A stretch of DNA of 9,847 nt, taken from contig JALHTP010000128.1 of the NCBI GenBank assembly GCA_022865725.1, positions 1-9,847 of the forward strand. Reading direction: 5' to 3'. Positions 5,386 through 9,847 of this stretch are shown here, one piece after another. The translations under genes and the position numbers were made by a program. Below the pieces are notes generated by a model. That model saw only the letters and a program-made list of their open reading frames with translations, ran no database searches and had not been told where the DNA came from. The DNA is from Methyloceanibacter sp. (lineage in GTDB: Bacteria; Pseudomonadota; Alphaproteobacteria; Rhizobiales; Methyloligellaceae). The first letter of the stretch is position 1, and the number at the start of each line of letters is the position of its first letter.

Positions 5386-7083
5386 CTACTCCGCTCCGGC
5401 TTTCGCCGGCATGGCAGCCGAGACGATATGATCGAGCATGGCCTTGGCGATCTCGTGCTCGCCCATCACCACCAAGCTCGCGCCGTGCCGCTTGAGGTAG
5501 TCGATCTCTTCCTCCGAATGGGCCCGCGCGATGATCGGGAGCCTGGGATTGATGGCGTGGGCCTGCTGCACCACCTGGCCGCCTTCGAAGGCGTCGGGGA
5601 TGGCGACGAGGAGGCAGCGCGCTTCGTCGAGATTTGCCGCCGGGATCAAAGCGGGGTCGGCGGCATTGCCGGCAAGCGCCTCGATCCCTTCAGCCTTGAG
5701 CGCGGCGACCTCATCCTCGTTGTCCTCGATGACGAAAAGCGGCACGTTCCTATCGCGCAAGACCCGGCTGATGAAGCTGCCGACCCGGCCATGCCCGACC
5801 AGCACGACATGGTCCTTGAGGCTGGTCGGGCGAACCGGCTCGCGCATGGGGGTCGCCTCCTCCACGGCCGCCGCCGCAACGGCGGCTCCCTTCTCCCGTC
5901 TGGCAGCGTAAAAATCGAGCGCGGCAAACAGAAAGGGATTGAGGATGATGGTGCTGATGGCGGCGGCGAGAATGAGGTCGCGGCCCTCCTCGGGCAATAT
6001 TCCAAGGCTTAAGCCCAGATTGGCCAGGATAAAGGAGAACTCGCCGATCTGCGCGAGCGAGGCTGAGATCATCATTGCGCCGGCGCGCGTGCGTCCGGAA
6101 AGGCGTGCCACGAGGTAGGCCGCAATCGACTTGCCGATCACGATGATGAGCACGGTCGCAAGCAGCGCTAGAGGCGCCTCGACGACGATCTTCGGGTTGA
6201 ACAGCATGCCGACTGAGACAAAGAACAAGACGGCGAAAGCGTCGCGCAACGGCAGCGACTCGGTCGCCGCCTGCTGGCTCAGCCGCGACTCGCTCAGCAT
6301 CATGCCGGCGAAGAAGGCGCCGAGCGCCAGCGAGACGCCGAACAGCTCGGCTGCCGCGTAGGCCACGCCGAGCGCGATGGAGAGCACGGCAAGCCGGAAC
6401 AGCTCGCGGCTTCCGGTATGGGCGACATAATGCAGGATCGCCGGGATCAGCTTCTTGCCGACCAGCAGCATGACGGCAACGAAGACTGCGAATTTGCCGA
6501 GCATGAGGGCGACGGTGCCGGCGATCACGGCGGTCTCGGGCGCGGGTCCCGTTCCCTGGAGCAGCCCGGCTAGAGCTGGCAAGAGCAGGAGCACGAGCAC
6601 CATGAAGATGTCCTGCACGATCAGCCAGCCGACGGTGATCCGCCCGCGCTCGGTCTCGATCAGCCGCCTCTCCTGCAACAGCCGCAGCAACACGACGGTG
6701 CTCGCCACCGATAGCGCCACGCCGAAGATCAGCCCTGCGCCCGCGCTCCAGCCGAGCCACCAACCAAGCCCGATGCCCAGGGGTATTGCCACCAGGCCTT
6801 GCGCCAGAGCCCCGGGGATGGCGATGCCGCGGACCGACAGCAAATCCTTGAGCGAGAAGTGCAGCCCCACGCCGAACATCAGGAGAATGACGCCGACCTC
6901 GGCGAGCTGGTTGGCGATGTTCTGATCGGCGACGAAACCAGGCGTGAACGGCCCGATGACGATGCCTGCCACAAGATAGCCGACCAGCGGCGGAAGCTTG
7001 AAGCGATTGGCGAGGACGCCGAAGGCGAAGGCGAGCACGAGGCCGATCGCGATGGTCGATACCAGTGGCGGCACATGCGGCAT
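5386..7083 (-). CDS. ybaL: Monovalent cation:proton antiporter-2 (YbaL/Kef family) with TrkA-N domain
   Basis: This 565-residue inner-membrane protein probably exchanges K+ or Na+ for protons. It matches E. coli YbaL along its whole length as I recall that sequence (558 residues there). The N-terminal two thirds are about 12 hydrophobic segments, with LVGYLVAGIVIGPFTPGFVAD, GVILLMFGVGLHFSLKDLL, STVVLLRLL, LGAFFAGMMLSES and DAFAVLFFVSVGML. After a charged linker comes a RCK/TrkA-N nucleotide-binding domain from about residue 425, with GHGRVG (430-435) and an acidic VIED at the next strand end, which suggests NAD(H) gating as in Kef proteins. The start is ATG 7083, with AGGG 7 bases upstream (7091-7094). 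It is transcribed alone, divergent from the small gene at 7274. No glutathione-dependent ancillary KefF/KefG gene is adjacent. Ion specificity is unknown. Confidence 0.92.
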   Translation of the reverse strand: MPHVPPLVSTIAIGLVLAFAFGVLANRFKLPPLVGYLVAGIVIGPFTPGFVADQNIANQLAEVGVILLMFGVGLHFSLKDLLSVRGIAIPGALAQGLVAIPLGIGLGWWLGWSAGAGLIFGVALSVASTVVLLRLLQERRLIETERGRITVGWLIVQDIFMVLVLLLLPALAGLLQGTGPAPETAVIAGTVALMLGKFAVFVAVMLLVGKKLIPAILHYVAHTGSRELFRLAVLSIALGVAYAAAELFGVSLALGAFFAGMMLSESRLSQQAATESLPLRDAFAVLFFVSVGMLFNPKIVVEAPLALLATVLIIVIGKSIAAYLVARLSGRTRAGAMMISASLAQIGEFSFILANLGLSLGILPEEGRDLILAAAISTIILNPFLFAALDFYAARREKGAAVAAAAVEEATPMREPVRPTSLKDHVVLVGHGRVGSFISRVLRDRNVPLFVIEDNEDEVAALKAEGIEALAGNAADPALIPAANLDEARCLLVAIPDAFEGGQVVQQAHAINPRLPIIARAHSEEEIDYLKRHGASLVVMGEHEIAKAMLDHIVSAAMPAKAGAE

Positions 7084-7147
7084 GGCTACACCCTGACAAT
7101 GAATGGCGCCGCCGACAATCCCTTAGCGCGCACCGGGCCGTAGCGTG

Positions 7148-7176
7148 CCAGGCCTTGGCATGCACCAAGCCTTGGC
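7148..7176. other. Paired CCARGCCTTGGC direct repeats in a divergent intergenic region
   Basis: CCAGGCCTTGGC (7148-7159) and CCAAGCCTTGGC (7165-7176) match at 11 of 12 bases with a 17-base period. CTTGG (7154-7158) and CCAAG (7165-7169) also form a 6-base-loop inverted pair between them. They lie in the 190-bp gap between the divergent antiporter and small unknown genes, a suitable place for an operator. No regulator is identified. Confidence 0.3.
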
Positions 7177-7273
7177 GTCCGCCGGGCGCCGCCTGATCTG
7201 CGACGGAGCGCTTGCCGGCTCGAACCCATGGCCGAGGCTGGCCTTGCCTAGCCCGGCATGCTTTAATGGCGTG

Positions 7274-7531
7274 GTGAGCGCGTTCGACTACAGGGCCCCC
7301 GCCGAGCTTTACGCAAGCGCGAGCAAGACCGGCAAGCGGCCCATGCGCTACACGCGCTTCAGGAGCGCCGCCGAGGCGATCAAATACGCCGTCGAGGAAC
7401 TTCCGCCCGAGCTTCTCATCGGCAGCACGCTCGAGGTCAACGAGGAGCGATTCGATGGCTTTGGCATCCGCGCCCTCTATGACAGCGCGAGCTATCCCCT
7501 GCGGCGGCGGAAAAACGCTCATCTCCCCTAA
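7274..7531 (+). CDS. Small conserved protein of unknown function
   Basis: This soluble protein of 85 residues starts MSAFDYRAPAELYA, continues FRSAAEAIKYAVEELPPELL and LEVNEERFDGFGIRALYDSA, and ends YPLRRRKNAHLP. It resembles short hypothetical proteins common in Hyphomicrobiales that share the AAEAI...VEELPPELL...LEV.EERFDG.GIR.LYDS.YPL pattern; this is memory, not a search. No function is known to me. The frame is open from GTG 7145, but the extra 43 residues look unlike coding sequence and carry no family pattern. GTG 7274 (or 7271) precedes the conserved start. No clear ribosome binding site is seen. It is divergent from the antiporter, and a small hairpin follows it. Confidence 0.72.
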   Translation: MSAFDYRAPAELYASASKTGKRPMRYTRFRSAAEAIKYAVEELPPELLIGSTLEVNEERFDGFGIRALYDSASYPLRRRKNAHLP

Positions 7532-7550
7532 CAGCAATTGCGACTGATTT

Positions 7551-7568
7551 ACCGCAAAACGCGGTTTT
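7551..7568 (+). terminator. Possible short intrinsic terminator of the small unknown gene
   Basis: ACCGC (7551-7555), loop AAAAC, then GCGGT (7561-7565), running into TTTT (7565-7568), lies 20 bases after the stop at 7531. The stem is only 5 bp and the T-run is short, so it may be weak or coincidental. Confidence 0.3.
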
Positions 7569-7570
7569 AC

Positions 7571-7599
7571 TTGACATATTGCCGGCCGGCATCCATGTT
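7571..7599 (+). promoter_or_regulatory. Possible sigma-70 promoter of the helicase operon
   Basis: A perfect TTGACA (7571-7576) is followed by a 17-base spacer containing the palindrome GCCGGCCGGC (7581-7590) and a weak -10, CATGTT (7594-7599; 3 of 6 matches). A start near 7606 would give an untranslated leader of about 180 bases before the helicase. Long leaders are known for some cold-regulated helicase genes, but I recognise no specific cold-shock motif. Confidence 0.35.
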
Positions 7600-7790
7600 C
7601 CGCTCACATTGATTGCTCGCGATCGCGCGTAGCTGCCGCACATCCGCGGCGCCTCATCCCGAGACAATTTCTCTTTCATCGTCTGTCCCCAGATAGCGCG
7701 TGGGGTGAGGCAAACGCCGTCCACGGTCTCGCTCGCGCATCCATGCGCCCGAGCCCGTTTTTGGCGCATAAGGATCTTTATCTAGTGACC

Positions 7791-9095
7791 ATGACCACTT
7801 TCGACGGCCTCGGCCTCGTCGAGCCCCTTCGGCTCGCGCTCAAGGCTGAAAACTACTTGAAACCGACGCCCATTCAGGTGCGGACCATTCCGCTCCTCGC
7901 CGAGGGCAAGGATCTGCTCGGCATCGCCGAGACCGGAACCGGCAAGACGGCAGCCTTCGCGCTGCCCATCCTGCAGCGTCTTTCGCTGGAGCGTCTGCCG
8001 CGCACCCCAGGTGCGCCGCACGCGCTCATCCTCGCGCCGACCCGCGAGCTCGCCGGCCAGATCGCCGAGCGCTTCGGGGTCTATGGGCGCAGGCTGCCCT
8101 TGCGGACTGCCGTCATCTTCGGCGGCGTCAACCAGCATCACCAGGTGAAGGCTCTGAAGGCGGGCGTCGACATTTTGATTGCCACCCCGGGGCGCCTGCT
8201 CGATCTTTGCACTCAGCGCCATGTTCGGCTCGACAAGGTCTCCATCCTCGTGCTTGACGAGGCCGACCGCATGCTCGACATGGGCTTCATCCGCGACGTG
8301 CAGAAGATCGTCTCGCTGTGCCGGCGCGACCGCCAGACGCTTCTCTTCTCGGCGACCATGCCCCCACAGATCGCCAAGCTCGCCCATGACATCCTCAACG
8401 ATCCGGTCCGTGTCGACATCACCCCGCCCAAGGTCGCGGTGGACCGCATCTCGCAGCGTGTGTTCTTCGTCGGGGCCAAGGAGAAGCGGGCGCTGCTCGA
8501 GAATCTTCTTACCGACCGGAGCATGGATCGTGTGCTCGTCTTCACCCGCACCAAGCGCGGCGCCGACCGCGTCTGCCGCAACCTCGTGCAGTCCGGCCTT
8601 TCCGCCGTCGCGCTGCATGGCAACAAAGCGCAGAACGCGCGCGTGCGTGCGCTCGAAGCCTTCCGCAGCGGCGAGGCGCGCATTCTCGTCGCCACCGACA
8701 TCGCCGCGCGCGGCATCGACGTTCCCGGCATCTCGCATGTCGTCAACTATGAGCTGCCGAACGAGCCGGAGAGCTACGTGCATCGCATCGGCCGCACGGC
8801 CCGCGCCGGCGCGGAAGGCGCGGCCCTCTCATTCTGCGATCAAAGCGAGCGTCCATATCTTCAGGCGATCGAGCGATTGATGCGGTCGACTGTGAGCGTA
8901 GGCGAGCATCGGCTTGCCGTCACGCCGCCAGCGGCGCCAGCAGCGCGTTGGCAACGGCCGCACGGCGAGGCCGCCGCGCCGGCCAAACCCCGGCGCAACC
9001 GGCCCCGCGGCCGCCGCTTCGCCGGCGTTCAGCGCTCCGCGCCAAGCTCTGCGAAGGGCGAGCGGGCTTTTCCGATTAGAGGAGATTTGAGATGA
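7791..9095 (+). CDS. DEAD-box ATP-dependent RNA helicase, RhlE type
   Basis: This 434-residue cytoplasmic helicase unwinds RNA duplexes using ATP, typically in ribosome assembly, RNA decay or cold adaptation. All family motifs are visible: Q motif (FDGLGL to PTPIQ, residues 4-29), Walker A AETGTGKT (46-53), PTRELAGQ, TPGRLLD, DEAD (156-159), SAT (187-189), VLVFTRTK, ATDIAARGID and HRIGRTAR (331-338). The core ends near residue 375, and the tail is a Pro/Ala/Arg-rich basic extension (PRRNRPRGRR) that probably binds RNA. This arrangement fits RhlE better than DeaD, which has an added RNA-binding domain. ATG 7791 gives the usual MTTFDGLGL start. GTG 7785 is 10 bases after AAGGA (7770-7774) and may be used instead; ATG 7743 is less likely. 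The stop overlaps the next start (ATGA, 9092-9095), so translation is coupled. Confidence 0.93.
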   Translation: MTTFDGLGLVEPLRLALKAENYLKPTPIQVRTIPLLAEGKDLLGIAETGTGKTAAFALPILQRLSLERLPRTPGAPHALILAPTRELAGQIAERFGVYGRRLPLRTAVIFGGVNQHHQVKALKAGVDILIATPGRLLDLCTQRHVRLDKVSILVLDEADRMLDMGFIRDVQKIVSLCRRDRQTLLFSATMPPQIAKLAHDILNDPVRVDITPPKVAVDRISQRVFFVGAKEKRALLENLLTDRSMDRVLVFTRTKRGADRVCRNLVQSGLSAVALHGNKAQNARVRALEAFRSGEARILVATDIAARGIDVPGISHVVNYELPNEPESYVHRIGRTARAGAEGAALSFCDQSERPYLQAIERLMRSTVSVGEHRLAVTPPAAPAARWQRPHGEAAAPAKPRRNRPRGRRFAGVQRSAPSSAKGERAFPIRGDLR

Positions 9096-9337
9096 GCCAA
9101 CCTCCTTCACGCAACTCCGCCGCAAGGCGCAATGCCGAGGCGCTTCTGAGCAAGACGCAAAAGCGGGAAGCGAGCTTCAAGCAAGACCAGGAGCGCGAGC
9201 ATGAGGCCATGGCCCTTAAGACGGCGCGCTTGCGCGAGCTTCGTCTCGCCAAGGAGGCGGAAGACGAGAAGCTGAAAGCCGCGGCCCCGCCTTCCGCTCC
9301 GCGCGCTGTCAAGCCGCGGCGGTCGAAGCAGACTTAG
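9092..9337 (+). CDS. Small charged, probably coiled-coil protein coupled to the helicase
   Basis: This 81-residue protein is rich in Lys, Arg, Glu and Ala. Residues from about 10 to 65 are strongly helix-forming (RNAEALLSKTQKREASF, RLRELRLAKEAEDEKLK), followed by a Pro/Ala and basic tail (PRAVKPRRSKQT). It has no membrane segment, signal or known catalytic motif. A strong ribosome binding site, AGAGGAG (9078-9084), lies 7 bases before ATG 9092, and the start overlaps the helicase stop as ATGA, so equimolar coupled translation is likely. I recognise similar unnamed proteins near helicases in Hyphomicrobiales but know no function. Its composition suits RNA or ribosome binding, or acting as a helicase cofactor; this is inference. 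Confidence 0.8.
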   Translation: MSQPPSRNSAARRNAEALLSKTQKREASFKQDQEREHEAMALKTARLRELRLAKEAEDEKLKAAAPPSAPRAVKPRRSKQT

Positions 9338-9367
9338 GTTTCCCCCTTTGAACAGCGAGTAGCGAAG

Positions 9368-9529
9368 ATGGCCTTCAAGCCCAATTACAACCAGCAGCGC
9401 GCGGACCGCAACCGGGCGAAGGAACAAAAGAAGCAGGAAAAGCGGAAACGTCTCGAAGAGGAGACGGCCAAGCGCAAAGCCGCGCGCGGCGATCAGCCGG
9501 ACCCAGAAAAGACCCCGCAAGACAGCTAG
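9368..9529 (+). CDS. 53-residue highly charged small protein
   Basis: ATG 9368 opens a 53-codon frame closed by TAG 9527-9529. It begins MAFKPNYNQQRADRNRAKEQ, passes through a KKQEKRKRLEEETAKRKAAR helix of almost only charged residues, and ends in an acidic and Pro tail (PDPEKTPQDS). The MAFKPNYNQQRAxRNRAK start is one I have seen in short unnamed alphaproteobacterial proteins. It lies 30 bp after the preceding small gene and 20 bp before the next, in the same direction, so it belongs to the helicase transcript. The ribosome binding site is poor (GCGAAG just upstream). The function is unknown; the shape suggests an RNA- or ribosome-binding helix. Confidence 0.75.
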   Translation: MAFKPNYNQQRADRNRAKEQKKQEKRKRLEEETAKRKAARGDQPDPEKTPQDS

Positions 9530-9549
9530 ACTAGAGACGAGCAAACGCC

Positions 9550-9783
9550 ATGGCCAAGAAGCAGCCCCTCCCGAACGGCTTTGTCCTGTTCGACGTCATC
9601 TATGAAGACGGCACGCAAACCTCGAACCGCAAGGTACCGGCTGGCGAGCTTGGCGGGCTGGATGGGGACATGCCGGCACGCACCTTCGTCGAGGGCCAGG
9701 ACCGCAAGATCGGCGAGATGTCCGGCACTCCCCGCGCGCGCATCAAAACGATTGTCCGCACACGCAAGGCTCGCGCCTCTTAG
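9550..9783 (+). CDS. 77-residue conserved small protein of unknown function
   Basis: The protein starts MAKKQPLPNGFVLFDVIYED, then GTQTSNRKVP, GGLDGD, FVEGQDRKIGEMSG, and ends in a basic segment (RARIKTIVRTRKARAS). The first half looks beta-rich and the middle is likely helical, so unlike its two neighbours it may be a folded domain. Short proteins with the PLPxGFVLFDVxYEDGTxTSNR start are familiar to me from Hyphomicrobiales but have no named function. ATG 9550 follows GAGACGAG upstream, and the gene is fourth in the helicase transcript. There is no signal peptide or membrane segment. Confidence 0.8.
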   Translation: MAKKQPLPNGFVLFDVIYEDGTQTSNRKVPAGELGGLDGDMPARTFVEGQDRKIGEMSGTPRARIKTIVRTRKARAS

Positions 9784-9790
9784 GCTTGCC

Positions 9791-9812
9791 GGCACGACGA
9801 ATTTTCGTTGCC
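9791..9812 (+). terminator. Possible hairpin after the helicase operon
   Basis: GGCA-CG-ACGAA (9791-9801) can pair with TTCGT-TGCC (9804-9812), leaving a CG bulge and a very short loop, eight bases after the last stop. There is no clear T-tract, and the stem is interrupted, so this is only a candidate end of the four-gene transcript. Confidence 0.25.
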
Positions 9813-9847
9813 TGTTGCCGGTTTGCACCCCCAAAAATGCACCCGAA

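Noticed and set aside
5750..7537. Minus-strand 595-codon and plus-strand frames over the antiporter
   Set aside because: The YbaL-like frame matches its family end to end; the others are low-complexity shadows.
7782..8783. Minus-strand open frame (333 codons) opposite the helicase
   Set aside because: All DEAD-box motifs are on the plus strand; the reverse frame has none.
1..9847. CRISPR array, tRNA, rRNA, insertion sequence or defence system
   Set aside because: No regularly spaced repeats, cloverleaf, transposase or recognisable defence gene was seen; the repeats present are two isolated palindromes.

Overview
The window is GC-rich, gene-dense chromosomal DNA. The gene content, the strong G/C preference at third codon positions and the GTCAT...ATGAC interspersed palindromes suggest an alphaproteobacterium, probably of the Hyphomicrobiales (Rhizobiales). 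This placement is inferred from family resemblance and no marker gene confirms it. I saw no rRNA, tRNA, CRISPR array, transposase or phage gene.

Layout. (1) 1-982, plus strand: the 3' end of an AldB/ExaC-type aldehyde dehydrogenase, a palindromic repeat, then a DUF779 gene; this looks like one aldehyde-oxidation unit. (2) 988-2256, minus strand: an Nramp-fold metal transporter whose canonical metal-site residues are changed, meeting DUF779 tail to tail with 5 bp between the stops. (3) 2257-3693, minus strand: a leader region, a secreted-protein gene broken by one in-frame TAG and ending in a strong RNA hairpin, and a DUF4112 membrane protein. (4) 3925-5274, plus strand: a class-I flavoprotein disulfide reductase that keeps its redox cysteine pair but lacks the usual C-terminal His-Glu dyad. 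(5) 5294-5368: a second palindromic repeat in the convergent gap. (6) 5386-7083, minus strand: a YbaL/Kef-type cation:proton antiporter with a cytoplasmic nucleotide-binding domain. (7) 7274-7531, plus strand: a small unknown protein. (8) 7791-9783, plus strand: a RhlE-type DEAD-box RNA helicase followed by three tiny genes, the first coupled to it by an ATGA overlap and the others 30 and 20 bp apart. The second of the three (53 aa) is very short and easily missed.

Working together. The aldehyde dehydrogenase and DUF779 pair probably shares one pathway. The helicase and its three small partners look like one transcript, possibly for RNA remodelling under stress or cold. The other genes seem to be independent housekeeping or stress functions. 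No defence island or complete new system is evident. The points most worth checking are the amber-interrupted secreted protein with its hairpin, the dyad-less disulfide reductase, the altered Nramp site and the helicase-linked small proteins.
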